The notes under the pieces were generated by a model. That model was not told where the DNA came from. It was given only the letters and a program-made list of their open reading frames with translations, and did no database searches. The position numbers were made by a program, and so were the translations under genes. DNA of 47,881 bases from Minisyncoccota bacterium (GTDB taxonomy: Bacteria; Pseudomonadota; Alphaproteobacteria; Elsterales; Elsteraceae): positions 1-47,881 of the forward strand of contig JASGCE010000002.1 in assembly GCA_030054295.1 (NCBI GenBank), given 5' to 3'. Below, one piece after another: positions 8,210-17,151 of this stretch (its first letter is position 1; the number at the start of each line of letters is the position of its first letter).

Positions 8210-9288
8210 TGAACAAACTCCGCATCCCTGGCCATTGGGTACTCGCCGAATCGCGGGACAATATCGGCGGCGGGGATGATGACAACGAAGGGGGTTGATC
8301 CGGCCTGACTGCTGATGGTTTCAATGATTTTGGCCAGAGTTATTGTTCCAGCCCCCGCACCATCGCCCACCGCCGCCGCGCTGGCGACAAAGGATTTATA
8401 GGCCTCATTGATATTGGTTTTAATCGCTGGACTGGCGGTGATTCGCAGCCGCAAAATAATCGGCAAGGGCATCGGCGCGGCGACAATCGGATTGACGGTC
8501 GCCGGCAGTTTTGGCGCGAGGGCCGCCTTGACGGTGGCAATATTGGCGGCGGTTGGCAGGTTCGGGACTCCGCCCGCACCGGCGACGGTAAAATACAGTA
8601 CAATTTGATAATAGCCATTGGCCGAGGCATCGAGATTACGCCGCACCCAGGCCTTCATCACCACCGGCAGATTCAAGGCCCAGCCTTCAATATCGTTGAC
8701 CGAGCCAGCCTGTGGCGGAGTCCGCAAGCGGCGGAGAATTCGCGCCCGCAGATCATCGTCGGTTTCGGTTTCGCCGCCACCGCCGATACCATCGGCTGCC
8801 GTATCGAGCGACCGCAAGCCGGCAATCGGAATTGCCGCCGTCAATTTCCAGCCGCCACCGATATTGCTGGCGGTTCCGGACTTAACCGCAATCACGGTTA
8901 CGGCGGCGGGAGCTATTCCAATGACCGTGACTTCAGCGGTGGTCTTGAACTGAATGCCGGTCGCGGTTTGCAGAATCAAATCCTTGGGGATTACCGTTCC
9001 CGAATCGGCGGTGATGGTCACAGCACCACTGGCGAAGGCGGCGGGACGGCGGTAAATCCCATAGATTCCGCCGTGACGATTAAGCGATTCCGATTCGGCC
9101 GTATCGAGCCAAAGCTGTTTAAATATCCATTGGATGAAGCCATAAAGCCCATGCGCCAGTCCCGCCATGACTCGCGCCAGGGCGTTCAGCAGAGTGCCGC
9201 GTTGCCGCGCCGCGCTGTTCGGGAAGTTAACGGTCAAGTCGGTTTCGGATTGCTTAACAAGCTCGGCCAGGCTTGGGCGGTTAAACAT
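8206..9288 (-). CDS. Baseplate protein gp47 (gpJ family)
   Basis: A 360-residue baseplate wedge protein of the P2 gpJ/Mu gp47 family, which joins wedges around the hub. Recognisable blocks include SESLNRHGGIYGIYRRPAAFASGAVTI, GTVIPKDLILQTATGIQF and GGGGETETDDDLRARILRRLRTPPQAGSVNDIEGWAL, the last being the signature of the family. It overlaps gp46 by 8 nt and gp48 by 4 nt. Ala/Thr-rich beta segments dominate the middle. The start at 9288 keeps the canonical N-terminus with FNRPSLAELVKQSETDL. Confidence 0.9.
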   Translation of the reverse strand: MFNRPSLAELVKQSETDLTVNFPNSAARQRGTLLNALARVMAGLAHGLYGFIQWIFKQLWLDTAESESLNRHGGIYGIYRRPAAFASGAVTITADSGTVIPKDLILQTATGIQFKTTAEVTVIGIAPAAVTVIAVKSGTASNIGGGWKLTAAIPIAGLRSLDTAADGIGGGGETETDDDLRARILRRLRTPPQAGSVNDIEGWALNLPVVMKAWVRRNLDASANGYYQIVLYFTVAGAGGVPNLPTAANIATVKAALAPKLPATVNPIVAAPMPLPIILRLRITASPAIKTNINEAYKSFVASAAAVGDGAGAGTITLAKIIETISSQAGSTPFVVIIPAADIVPRFGEYPMARDAEFVQ

Positions 9289-9730
9289 TCTTGCCTCCCG
9301 CGGAATAGAAATAGGATTGGGTTACACCATCGGTTCGGGTGACGGTGACGGTCAGTTCAAGCAATTCCGGTCGCCGCCAAACCCCATCGACCGCAACGGC
9401 CTTGACCAGCCGCTCGGATTTTAACCAGGCCAGAGCCTCCGCCGCTGCATCGATGACGGCGCGGCGAGTCTCGTCGGTTTGCTTGTCGCGGGTTAAAAGC
9501 CAAATCCGCGAACCAAAACGACGAGGGGTTTCACCGGCTACCGTCTCGAGCGGCCAGCCGCGCGGATCGTCGCTGACGATACTGCCGCGGGCAAATGCCA
9601 TCAGTTCGGCGGGGCTGGCGCGGCGGTCGCTGAACAGGGACAAAACTATGGCGGTGGCAATGCCGTCATCGACCGCCAAATCGCCGTTGATGATTGCCAG
9701 ATCTCCATCGATGAGGGCTAGGTCAACCAT
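9281..9730 (-). CDS. Mu gp46-like baseplate protein (gp25/gpW family)
   Basis: A 149-residue protein starting MVDLALIDGDLAIINGDLAVDDGIATAIVLSLFSDRRA, the pattern of Mu gp46 proteins in which a short beta repeat precedes the lysozyme-like gp25/gpW fold. DDPRGWPLETVAG and FGSRIWLL are further family blocks. It builds the inner baseplate wedge. It lies 2 bp after the spike gene and overlaps gp47. Confidence 0.88.
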   Translation of the reverse strand: MVDLALIDGDLAIINGDLAVDDGIATAIVLSLFSDRRASPAELMAFARGSIVSDDPRGWPLETVAGETPRRFGSRIWLLTRDKQTDETRRAVIDAAAEALAWLKSERLVKAVAVDGVWRRPELLELTVTVTRTDGVTQSYFYSAGGKNV

Positions 9731-9732
9731 GG

Positions 9733-10440
9733 CTAGACCGTCCGGTTGGGGGTTGAGGTGGCCGAGCCATTGCCATTGGCCACATGGGTATGGGCATTAA
9801 AGGCCGATTCCAGCGCAGTCACCCGCGCACGCAGGGCGCGGAGTGTTCCTTCGCTGTCAGAGACATCGGCCACCGCACCAGCGGGCGAACCGGCGGCGGG
9901 GGCAGCGGTGATCGAACCTGCGGCGATATTTGCCGCCGTTAATTGGCCGGTAAAAACAGCGTTTGCGGTCGTGAATTTAACGGTTGGGGATTCGACCTGA
10001 TAATCCGCAGTCGCAACCTTGACCTTGGCGGTGGCGGTGACCTCGAGCGACTGGCCATTAACGGTGATGGGTTTGGTGGTGATAATCTCCAGCCCGCTGC
10101 GGCGCAGGTGGATTTTCTGCCCCTGATTGTCGTAAACTACAGCTTCGCCCGGCAGCAAGGCCTTAAAGCGATTCTTGCGGTCGCAGACCGCGACCATAAT
10201 CCGATGGTTGGAATCGCCGCCGACGGCAAAACAGAGACACTCGGCCTGGCCAGCCGGCACAGAACTGAAACCATATTGGTTAAGCACCTCTACCCCATCC
10301 TGCAATTGATCATCGAGCAGCCTTACCTGCGCGGTCGCTACCTTGGTCGTGTCAATCATCGACAGGACGATTCCCCGCGCAACGGTACGGCGGATTGCGA
10401 GGTTCAAAGGCGTTAAGAATCGCGTTAAGTTTGGAACCAT
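9733..10440 (-). CDS. Baseplate spike protein gp45 (gpV-like)
   Basis: A 235-residue membrane-piercing spike protein. The N-terminal OB-fold (RTVARGIVLSMIDTTKVATAQVRLLDDQLQDGVEVLNQYGFSSVPA) is typical of Mu gp45. A beta-helical stretch follows. The end AHTHVANGNGSATSTPNRTV carries an HTH (His-Thr-His) tip motif that in gpV/gp45 spikes binds an iron ion. Between them is an Ala/Thr-rich shaft and a short helical region (EGTLRALRARVTALESAFN) as in other Mu-like spikes. Start ATG and hub stop overlap as TAATG. Confidence 0.88.
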   Translation of the reverse strand: MVPNLTRFLTPLNLAIRRTVARGIVLSMIDTTKVATAQVRLLDDQLQDGVEVLNQYGFSSVPAGQAECLCFAVGGDSNHRIMVAVCDRKNRFKALLPGEAVVYDNQGQKIHLRRSGLEIITTKPITVNGQSLEVTATAKVKVATADYQVESPTVKFTTANAVFTGQLTAANIAAGSITAAPAAGSPAGAVADVSDSEGTLRALRARVTALESAFNAHTHVANGNGSATSTPNRTV

Positions 10441-11597
10441 TACAGGTCACTCCAATCGCTGACCGATTCGGCACGGAGTCGCTCGGCGCGGCTTTTGCTG
10501 GTGCCAAAGACCTTGCTAGCCGGTATTGGCTGGCGGGATTTGCGCTTGGAACTGCTGCCCAGTTCGACAAAGGCGGCGGGCGGGCAGATCGACAGTTCAG
10601 TCAAGCTGCCGCCGCTCAAGTCTTGACTGTAATCACAGCCGACGATCAGCATCTTGGCGCGGTCGAGATAGATCGATGGGCTGGTGACGGTGACAATCCG
10701 CCCGGGCTGCCAAATCTTCCCCGATTGATCCGTCCAACCCTGCACCGTGATTGAACCCTTGGAACCGCGAGCGGCGCGAACCATAACCTCCCACTCGGCG
10801 CGGGCCTTAAAATCGACGGTTGTGCCGCTGATTTCGGAATGAATGACCAGCGGGCGATAACGGGTGATGGACGGGTCGCGCACCACCACCGATGGGCTGG
10901 CATAGTCGGAATCACCATCGCCCTCGAGCCTGGTCTGGCCAATCACGCGAATCTCGGAATAACGGTCTTTATGGCTGAACTGCGCCCGCGCCGCCTTGAT
11001 ATTGACCCCCTCGACCAAATGATCGGTCAGGGTAATTTGCCCCGGAGTCGTCAGCAACAAATCGCCGTCAGGGGTCGAGCTGAACATCAAACCGCGACTC
11101 CGCGCCGCGCGGTCGAGGAAGGCAAACATGGTCTCGCCCGTCTGCACCATAATCGTGTCAAAGGGCTTGCCGACATCATCGGCCTGCACCACCAGTTTAA
11201 TCCCGTGGTGATGCACCAGATGCATCGCCAGTTCGTCGAGTTTTTTATTGTTCCACTGCCCGGGCGGATGGCGCAGCGAACAATCGACAATGTCCATGGT
11301 CTTGTCGCGGCCGCTGATTTTGGTGCGGTGGGAATTGCTGTCGTAATCGATGGCGGCTTCATCGACAAAACCGGTGATGACCGGCTGGCCATGAAGCAGA
11401 ACCTGGCAAGCGTCGCCGGGCAGGATCGGCTTGCCGGTGATGGCTCCACCACCGCCCTGCGACCAATAGTCGGTTACATCGAGGCTGAAGCTGCCGGCCA
11501 TGGTTTCAATCGAGCGGCTGACGCGCATCGATTGCCAACCGAGGTAACGGTCAGGCCCGATTTTAAGCTCGATTGGATTGCTGGTTTTATCAGTCAT
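10440..11597 (-). CDS. Baseplate hub protein (Mu gpP / gp44, gpD-like)
   Basis: About 385 residues, starting MTDKTSNPIELKIGPDRYLGWQSMRVSRSIETMAGSF when the ATG at 11597 is used; an in-frame GTG at 11612 would add five residues. Family blocks are VLLHGQPVITGFVDEAAIDYDSNSHRTKISGRDKTMDIVDCS and AFLDRAARSRGLMFSSTPDGDLLL. Hub trimers cap the tail tube and hold the spike, whose gene follows directly. A 36-bp dyad lies just upstream (11622..11657), with its centre 42.5 bp from the ATG, so this gene probably opens its own late transcription unit, like Mu P. Confidence 0.88.
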   Translation of the reverse strand: MTDKTSNPIELKIGPDRYLGWQSMRVSRSIETMAGSFSLDVTDYWSQGGGGAITGKPILPGDACQVLLHGQPVITGFVDEAAIDYDSNSHRTKISGRDKTMDIVDCSLRHPPGQWNNKKLDELAMHLVHHHGIKLVVQADDVGKPFDTIMVQTGETMFAFLDRAARSRGLMFSSTPDGDLLLTTPGQITLTDHLVEGVNIKAARAQFSHKDRYSEIRVIGQTRLEGDGDSDYASPSVVVRDPSITRYRPLVIHSEISGTTVDFKARAEWEVMVRAARGSKGSITVQGWTDQSGKIWQPGRIVTVTSPSIYLDRAKMLIVGCDYSQDLSGGSLTELSICPPAAFVELGSSSKRKSRQPIPASKVFGTSKSRAERLRAESVSDWSDL

Positions 11598-11621
11598 GAT
11601 TAACCCTGCCACAGCGATTTG

Positions 11622-11657
11622 CCTGTTTTCTTGTCAAATATTTGACAAAAATCCAGT
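11622..11657 (-). promoter_or_regulatory. Late-unit 36-bp dyad, copy 1 (before baseplate genes)
   Basis: Core palindrome TTGTCAAATATTTGACAA at 11631..11648, with the arm GAAAACAGG on the promoter side. Reading leftward, the sequence AGGCAAA follows, as in copies 2 and 3. No good -10 hexamer sits at the spacing seen in copies 2 and 4 (CAGGGT occupies it); GTTAAT lies four bases further on. It lies at the position of the Mu late promoter PP. Confidence 0.65.
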
Positions 11658-12850
11658 TATCGACCCAAGACCTCGAGCGGAATCGCCGCTGGCACCATCA
11701 GGGGATTCATAATGGTGCGGTTGAGGCTGATGATCTCTTGCTCCCGCGCCAAATCGTCGTATAACCGATAGGCAAGCCCGAGGGCGGTGGTCGAATCACC
11801 AAGGGCCAATTCCCGATAGTCGGGTTTTAAAATCGCCCGCTGAGTCAGATCATCGACCAGCGCGGCGCGAAGCCCGATCATCGCCTGATAGAGCTGCGGA
11901 GTCTCGGCCGCCGCCGCCTGATCGCCCAGCCGATTTGACAGTTCGTTGCGAATCTTAATCAGGTCTTTACTGCCCTTGATCTCGGCGGTAAATCCATCGC
12001 TGGTGACCAGCCGCGATGCGTTGATCAGGGCGGCTTGCTGGATATAGTCACAGATGGCATCGCTGGCGGCAGGGGTTGCCGATGAATTGGGCGGCTGGTC
12101 GGTGCTGTAATCAAACAGACCGCCGTAGCTGTCAAAGGCGGCGGTCAGGGTGCCAGCCAGACCCATGATCTGCCCCAGCGCACCCTGAAGTTCTTGCAGC
12201 AGGGCCCCGGGCAGGGCAATCAAATCGGCGAGTCTGTTAACCAGATCGACCATCGATTGGACAAAATTGACAATGTCATCGATGAAGGAAAGAAACCCCT
12301 CGACCATATTGACGATCTGATCGACAAACTGTTGCACCAGATTCATAATGTCTTGCAGGGTAAAACTGTTGGACTTGACCAGCGCGGCCTTGTATCGGGC
12401 GACAAATTCCATCTCGGCGGCCAGGTCAGCATCGTCGGCGGCCATCTGGGCAAGAACGCTGGAATCGGTGGCAATGGCCGGGGATTCGCCGACCTCGGTA
12501 AATTCAAGGCTGAATGTCGCCATCCCACCCTCGGCCACCGATTCGTTAATCTTTACCGGCGCGGTCAAGACCACCAGCCGCCGACCATAGTAAGGATGGA
12601 TCAAGGCACCGGGGCCCTTGATTTTAAGCTCGGCGATCAGATTATCGCGCGCCTGCAAGTACTGCGGGCCAATGACGAAGGCCTCGACCGTAAAGCGGTC
12701 GGGAAGGACACCCATGTCCTCGACCGTGACTTCGGGGCGGTTCGGGAATTCATGGGTGACGGTGCGGCGACCAATGGTGGTCGGGGCCGCCTTAACCACA
12801 AATGGCACACCGCGAAAACTGGCGTTGTAAAGATCATCTTGCCAGGGCAT
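11657..12850 (-). CDS. Mu gpN-like tail protein (DNA-circularisation N-terminal domain)
   Basis: A 397-residue protein starting MPWQDDLYNASFRGVPFVVKAAPTTIGRRTVTHEFPNRPEV, the DNA_circ_N domain found in Mu gpN and other contractile-tail phages, ending near residue 135 with GGMATFSLEFTEVG. The middle (about 170-225) is hydrophobic and helical. The rest is Ala/Leu-rich helix. Despite the domain name, gpN proteins belong to the tail tip/baseplate region. It follows the tape-measure gene with a one-base overlap and precedes the hub unit. Confidence 0.87.
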   Translation of the reverse strand: MPWQDDLYNASFRGVPFVVKAAPTTIGRRTVTHEFPNRPEVTVEDMGVLPDRFTVEAFVIGPQYLQARDNLIAELKIKGPGALIHPYYGRRLVVLTAPVKINESVAEGGMATFSLEFTEVGESPAIATDSSVLAQMAADDADLAAEMEFVARYKAALVKSNSFTLQDIMNLVQQFVDQIVNMVEGFLSFIDDIVNFVQSMVDLVNRLADLIALPGALLQELQGALGQIMGLAGTLTAAFDSYGGLFDYSTDQPPNSSATPAASDAICDYIQQAALINASRLVTSDGFTAEIKGSKDLIKIRNELSNRLGDQAAAAETPQLYQAMIGLRAALVDDLTQRAILKPDYRELALGDSTTALGLAYRLYDDLAREQEIISLNRTIMNPLMVPAAIPLEVLGR

Positions 12851-14886
12851 TACATGTAACCCATGGCCAACCCGTCATAGGCCATCGCTTCTTCAGCCGA
12901 GCGGGTATGAACGCGATTGACCTTGCCGTCCTGATCGACCGAGATTTTGACATCGACCTTGCCGCGCTCACCACCTCCCGCCATCTTATTATTTGTGGCT
13001 TGGTTTTTCTCGGCGGCGGCGCGGGATTCCATGTAATCGGAGATTCCTTTAAAAGCTAATCCAAGACCAGCCCCGACTGCCCCGCCGATTGCAGTTCCGA
13101 GGCCCGGCACAATGCTGCCCACCATTGCCCCCATCTGCCCACCCATCAAGGCCGCCGAGCCATAACCAACCGCTGTATTGCCGATTTTATTGGCAGTACT
13201 GCCTTCGGTCGTAAATTGATTAACCGCTAATCCCCCGGCAATTACCGCGCCGGTACCGATTAACGATCCTTTATTTAAAACAGCGTTCTTCATTCTTGCC
13301 ATCTTACCGAGCTTCCCGCTCGGGCTGTTGGCCATGGCATCGGCCATGCCGCCGCCGACCATTCCCTCACCGCCGCCGACCATCTTTTTGCCGCCGACCA
13401 TTCCCTCACCGCCGCCGACCATCCCCGCGCGGCCGCCGACCATCTTTTTGCCGCCGACCATTCCCGCGCCGCCCATGCTGGGTGGCCAGTTAATTACAAA
13501 GACCTTCTGGGCATTGGCCATGGACATCGAATTGGCGACCGCACTTTTATTGCCCGCGCCCCAGAGTTTGGTGAAGACACCAATCAGCGGGGTGGCAATT
13601 TTAAGGAGTCCACTCATGGCCAGAGCCAAGCCGCCACCAACTGCGGTTATGCCAATAAAAACCATTGCACCACGACTGATCCATTTGCTGTATGAGGGAA
13701 ATTCTTGGGCAAATTTTGACATGCCTGCCGACAGATTGCCGAACCATCCCGCCAGCAATTTAAGATCATCGCCCATCGATTGGCCAATAAAGGCGAGGGC
13801 ATTGACAAAGGTACCGCTGGCCGCATCCCAGACATTGCGCAACGACCCCAGCTGAATGTTAACACGGGTTTGTAAATCTGCCTGTGCCTTCATGTCGGCA
13901 ATCATTTTTTGGTAACCCGCCATGCCCTCCTTGACAATGACCGCCGCCAGCCCGCCGTCGTCGCCAGTGCCAAACATGTCCTTGATCACGGCGGTTAGCT
14001 TTTCGGCCTTCAATCCTTTTAACTTGTCGAGCTGGGCGACCATATTCTCGAAACCGGCAAAATTGCCCTTGATATCGGTGAACTTAAGCGGTTCGATTCC
14101 CTCTCCTTTCAGACTCCTGTTGGCAGCCGCCATCTTCTTGGAATCGACCATCTGTTTGACAATCGAACCGAATGCCGTGCCAGCGGTTTCGCCAGTCATG
14201 TTATTGCGGATCGCCATGGCCATCAGGGGCGCGACGGCATTGCCAACATCGAGCCCCTGCATTCCGATGGTCTTGAGCGACATGCCAGCCTTGCCCAGCC
14301 CATGCATCATTTCGGTGGTTTGAACGCCCAAGAAATAGGTGCGTTGAATTGTGTCCATGAACTTTAGCATATCCTGATCGGCAATGCCCATTCTGGTTTT
14401 GAGCTTTGCAACACCGATGGCCATGTCGGCCGGTGCCTGCTTCATCAGAACGGCGAGGTTGGCGGTCGCTGCCCCGACTCCACCCAGGATTGAATCGTCG
14501 CTGATTCCCTGACTCTTTAACGCCGCCGCCATGTTGAGAAAATCAGCCGTGGTGCCGGGCATGACATTCCCCAACTTGACCGCCATATCATTGACCTGAC
14601 CAAAAAGACCGGTTGAACCATCAGATTGAAGCATGGTGGATTTAAGCCGCAGCGATGCATCTTCCAAATCGGCAAAGGCGGCAACTGGGGATTGGATCGC
14701 GGCGACGGCGAAGCTGCTTTGGGCCAGCAGGCCGCGGCCGGTGCGACCGAAGGCCTCGCTCATGGCGCGGGATTTTGCCGCGAGACCCTCGACCGCTGAT
14801 GCGGCCCTGCCGATTCCGCCGCTGAACTGATCATAGAGTTTTAACGATATGCCAAGTTCCAAAGCACCGATCATCTTATTCTCCAT
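12850..14886 (-). CDS. Tail tape-measure protein
   Basis: A 678-residue protein setting tail length. The N-terminal 340 residues carry the tape-measure core (SQGISDDSILGGVGAATANLAVLMKQAPADMAIGVAKLKTRMG; AVAPLMAMAIRNNMTGETAGTAFGSIVKQMVDSKKM). Hydrophobic segments follow near 400-430 (AMVFIGITAVGGGLALAMSGLL). A Met-Val-Gly-Gly repeat tract lies near 470-515, and a glycine-zipper-like part (MGAMVGSIVPGLGTAIGGAVGAGLGLAF) near the end. It is short for a tape measure, suggesting a short tail. The ATG at 14886 overlaps the frame of the chaperone fusion; ATG 14874 is an alternative start. Confidence 0.9.
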   Translation of the reverse strand: MENKMIGALELGISLKLYDQFSGGIGRAASAVEGLAAKSRAMSEAFGRTGRGLLAQSSFAVAAIQSPVAAFADLEDASLRLKSTMLQSDGSTGLFGQVNDMAVKLGNVMPGTTADFLNMAAALKSQGISDDSILGGVGAATANLAVLMKQAPADMAIGVAKLKTRMGIADQDMLKFMDTIQRTYFLGVQTTEMMHGLGKAGMSLKTIGMQGLDVGNAVAPLMAMAIRNNMTGETAGTAFGSIVKQMVDSKKMAAANRSLKGEGIEPLKFTDIKGNFAGFENMVAQLDKLKGLKAEKLTAVIKDMFGTGDDGGLAAVIVKEGMAGYQKMIADMKAQADLQTRVNIQLGSLRNVWDAASGTFVNALAFIGQSMGDDLKLLAGWFGNLSAGMSKFAQEFPSYSKWISRGAMVFIGITAVGGGLALAMSGLLKIATPLIGVFTKLWGAGNKSAVANSMSMANAQKVFVINWPPSMGGAGMVGGKKMVGGRAGMVGGGEGMVGGKKMVGGGEGMVGGGMADAMANSPSGKLGKMARMKNAVLNKGSLIGTGAVIAGGLAVNQFTTEGSTANKIGNTAVGYGSAALMGGQMGAMVGSIVPGLGTAIGGAVGAGLGLAFKGISDYMESRAAAEKNQATNNKMAGGGERGKVDVKISVDQDGKVNRVHTRSAEEAMAYDGLAMGYM
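13349..13471. repeat. Minisatellite within tape-measure gene
   Basis: Units GCCGCCGACCATTCCCTCACC and GCCGCCGACCATCTTTTTGCC (top strand) alternate over about 120 bp. The period of about 39-42 bp encodes GMVGGKKMVGG-type repeats. Reading frame is kept throughout, so gain or loss of units would change tail-protein length without a frameshift. Confidence 0.75.
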
Positions 14887-15291
14887 TTTTCAGGCGCATC
14901 AGCCGCACTGCCTGTTCGTGCCAAAAGAGCAAATCATCCGCCGTCATTGCCCAAAGTTCCGAGGGCGGATAGTGGAAGACGAAACCTAGGTCTCCGACGA
15001 GGTTTTGCCAGTCCGCAGGAAAGGTTTCAAAAAACCATCCACCGCCTCCAAGACCGCCGCAGCATCTTCAAAATCGAGCTTATCGATGATGACCGCGGGC
15101 TGGCCGCTCAAGATTTCGGCAAAGGTAAGATTGCCGTCGAGCGGGCGATCCGGGGTAAGGCGATAATGGCGCATATCCCCCGCCGTCGGGCGGCGCAAAA
15201 CGATCTCGGTGATTTTGGTGACAGTCTTGGTCGCAGTGTCCTCCAGATTGATCGGAGTCTTCAGCGGGATTTTGATTTCGGATTTGGACAT
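14876..15291 (-). CDS. Tail assembly chaperone, -1 frameshift fusion (E+E'-type)
   Basis: At T-TTT-TTG (15028..15034) a -1 shift changes the frame from GFLKPFLRTGK to FFETFPADWQNLVGDLGFVF. It then continues FHYPPSELWAMTADDLLFW and HEQAVRLMRLKNGE, stopping at 14876..14878. The second frame resembles the phage P2 GpE-type family (VFHWPPSEL-like block, then a tryptophan-containing helix) and has no plausible start codon of its own, so it is only expressed by fusion. The fused product would be about 138 residues. P2 is known to use T6G for its E to E' shift. The stop overlaps the tape-measure start. Confidence 0.8.
14986..15291 (-). CDS. Tail assembly chaperone (Mu gp41-like), short form
   Basis: A 101-residue protein starting MSKSEIKIPLKTPINLEDTATKTVTKITEIVLRRPTAGDM, matching the phage tail-assembly (gp41/P2 gpE-type) family, with GDMRHYRLTPDRP and the LDFEDAAAVLEAVDGFLKPF helix near the end. 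It lies between the tube gene and the tape measure, where tailed phages place a chaperone made in two forms. The last part of the gene contains a T6G slippery run (15028..15034) that leads into a second frame. Confidence 0.88.
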   Translation of the reverse strand: MSKSEIKIPLKTPINLEDTATKTVTKITEIVLRRPTAGDMRHYRLTPDRPLDGNLTFAEILSGQPAVIIDKLDFEDAAAVLEAVDGFLKPFLRTGKTSSET

Positions 15292-15648
15292 TTATTTTAC
15301 CTCGTTACATTTCATGGCTTCAAAACGGAGGGCGATTTCGCCCTTCTTCATTCCGACCGGCTTGGCCGAGACGGCATTGGTCATGACATAACTCTTGCCG
15401 GTATCGGTGCGGATCGACAGGGTGACATCGACCATCTTGCCCAATTCGTCAAGGCTGGTCTGGCTGGTGTCATAGGCGGTGAATTCGACAAAGGGGGTGG
15501 TCGGGGTTTCGGTATGACCAACCGGACCATTTGCCCCCTTCACCATCTTTCGTTCGGGCGAGCCAATATCGAGATCAAACTCGCCTTCTTTATTATTAAT
15601 CACCTTGCCCGCCAGGGTGATCGTGCCTTTTGCGGTAATCTGTGGCAT
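15292..15648 (-). CDS. Tail tube protein (Mu gpM-like)
   Basis: A 118-residue protein starting MPQITAKGTITLAGKVINNKEGEFDLDIGSPERKMVKGANGPVG, the Mu gpM family, which polymerises into the inner tube of the contractile tail. FVEFTAYDTSQTSLDELGKMVDVTLSI is a further block. It follows the sheath gene after 15 bp and is directly followed by the chaperone gene with no gap. Length is typical for the family. Confidence 0.9.
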   Translation of the reverse strand: MPQITAKGTITLAGKVINNKEGEFDLDIGSPERKMVKGANGPVGHTETPTTPFVEFTAYDTSQTSLDELGKMVDVTLSIRTDTGKSYVMTNAVSAKPVGMKKGEIALRFEAMKCNEVK

Positions 15649-15663
15649 TTTTATATCCCTTCC

Positions 15664-17145
15664 TTAAATCTTGAATTGGATTGAAGCCGCCAAGACTTCA
15701 AACTGATTGACGACATTGGGGGCCAGAATCACATTGACGCGATCAGGATCGGCGTCGCTGCGTTTGACGATAATGCCCTTCTTGAAGCCCTCCATATCCT
15801 CGATGAGGCCGATCCGCTGGAGCTTGACCGCCTCGCCAATCAAGGTGTCACGGATCAGTCGCGGGGTGGCCACCGCCTGACCTTCCTGCAATTGATCCAG
15901 CACATCATCCCCTGCCAATTTAGCATTCGGATAGTCGCGGGCAATCGCCGCCTTAAAGGTTTGGCGAATGTAATCAAGCGTCCATTTGGTGTTGAGTTTG
16001 AGCAAGGACAGGTCTTCAACCCCACTTGAATTGGTCTGATAGGTCGTAATTACCTGTTCAATCGCCGCCACGCCGCTCTGGTCAAAGATGATAGTGCTGA
16101 TTCCATCGAACAGCAGATTGTTCCGCTCGGTATTGGTAAATCGTTGCCGCTCGAGCGGAGCCAGCACATCGGGCAGAACCAGCCCATGGAAGGGAATCGC
16201 CGGATCATTGCCGCCGCTGAACTCGGCCGCTGCTGCCGCCTGCGCCGCGACGATCCACGGCGGAGTCGGGCAGCCATTCAGCCCAAAAACCGTCGAATGT
16301 GGCGAGTTCCGCGCCGCCCCGTAAGCCTGAAGCGTCGCCGCCGTGCCGTATCGCGCGGTAAAGACATGGCCGCTGCGCATGTCCAAACCGCCCCAGCGAC
16401 CGACCAGTTCAGCCTCCATCGCCGTCATGTTAGCGACATCGGAATAGGCCATGGCAATCGTCGTAAAGCTGTTATTACTGATCGCCGCAATCGCATCGAG
16501 CAGTGACGGATTGCCGCCATTAACATTGGTCGCCACCACCGCCAGGGTAATGCCAGCCGGCAGGGATTCGCCGGTATAGTAATTCCAGCGGACATCAATA
16601 TCATTGCCGACCTCTCCGCTCATTCTTGCGGTGATGGTCACTATCGCATTGGCCACGGTGGCGGTGACTGGCAGATCGCCATTGCCGTTAATCGCCGCGG
16701 CAATCGCCGTGGCAATATTGGCTGCGGTTTGGGTGTTGGTGACTCCGACCGTTAACCGCACCCCTGCCACCACCATGGCGATAGTACCGGATTCGGTGGC
16801 GGTGCCAGTGACGGTCAAGACCTTGGTCGCAAAACCGCCCGCCGGGGTAATGTCGTCCAGCGCAATCGCCCAGCATTCGGTGGTCGGATTGACCTTTACA
16901 GTGGCCGCAACCATCCCCGCCAGAATGGATCCGCGACCAAAATAGGTCGCACCGTCGGTCGGACGGGTGATTTGGGTCAGGGTAGATTTTTGGATGGTTC
17001 CGCTCGCCAGCCGCTGCCCGATCAGCAGAATGCGCCTTGTCGGATTGGGCAGACCTGCCATGGCGCGGCTGTTATCGATTTCCAAATAACTCCCCGGCAC
17101 GCGCCAGTTGCTGGGAATGGTGCGAAAGGTCATATTATCGGGCAT
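15664..17145 (-). CDS. Contractile tail sheath protein (Mu gpL-like)
   Basis: A 493-residue sheath protein starting MPDNMTFRTIPSNWRVPGSYLEIDNSRAMAGLPNPTRRILLIGQR, the conserved N-terminus of Mu gpL. An inserted beta domain around residues 95-200 (TVTGTATESGTIAMVVAGVRLTVGVTNTQTAANIATAIAAAIN) is common in this family. The conserved C-terminal part includes VEDLSLLKLNTKWTLDYIRQ and PNVVNQFEVLAASIQFKI. It heads the sheath-tube-chaperone-tape measure block. Confidence 0.93.
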   Translation of the reverse strand: MPDNMTFRTIPSNWRVPGSYLEIDNSRAMAGLPNPTRRILLIGQRLASGTIQKSTLTQITRPTDGATYFGRGSILAGMVAATVKVNPTTECWAIALDDITPAGGFATKVLTVTGTATESGTIAMVVAGVRLTVGVTNTQTAANIATAIAAAINGNGDLPVTATVANAIVTITARMSGEVGNDIDVRWNYYTGESLPAGITLAVVATNVNGGNPSLLDAIAAISNNSFTTIAMAYSDVANMTAMEAELVGRWGGLDMRSGHVFTARYGTAATLQAYGAARNSPHSTVFGLNGCPTPPWIVAAQAAAAAEFSGGNDPAIPFHGLVLPDVLAPLERQRFTNTERNNLLFDGISTIIFDQSGVAAIEQVITTYQTNSSGVEDLSLLKLNTKWTLDYIRQTFKAAIARDYPNAKLAGDDVLDQLQEGQAVATPRLIRDTLIGEAVKLQRIGLIEDMEGFKKGIIVKRSDADPDRVNVILAPNVVNQFEVLAASIQFKI

Positions 17146-17151
17146 GGTGGG

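Noticed and set aside
13349-13471. CRISPR array
   Set aside because: The units are contiguous, have no unique spacers, and are coding in the tape-measure frame.
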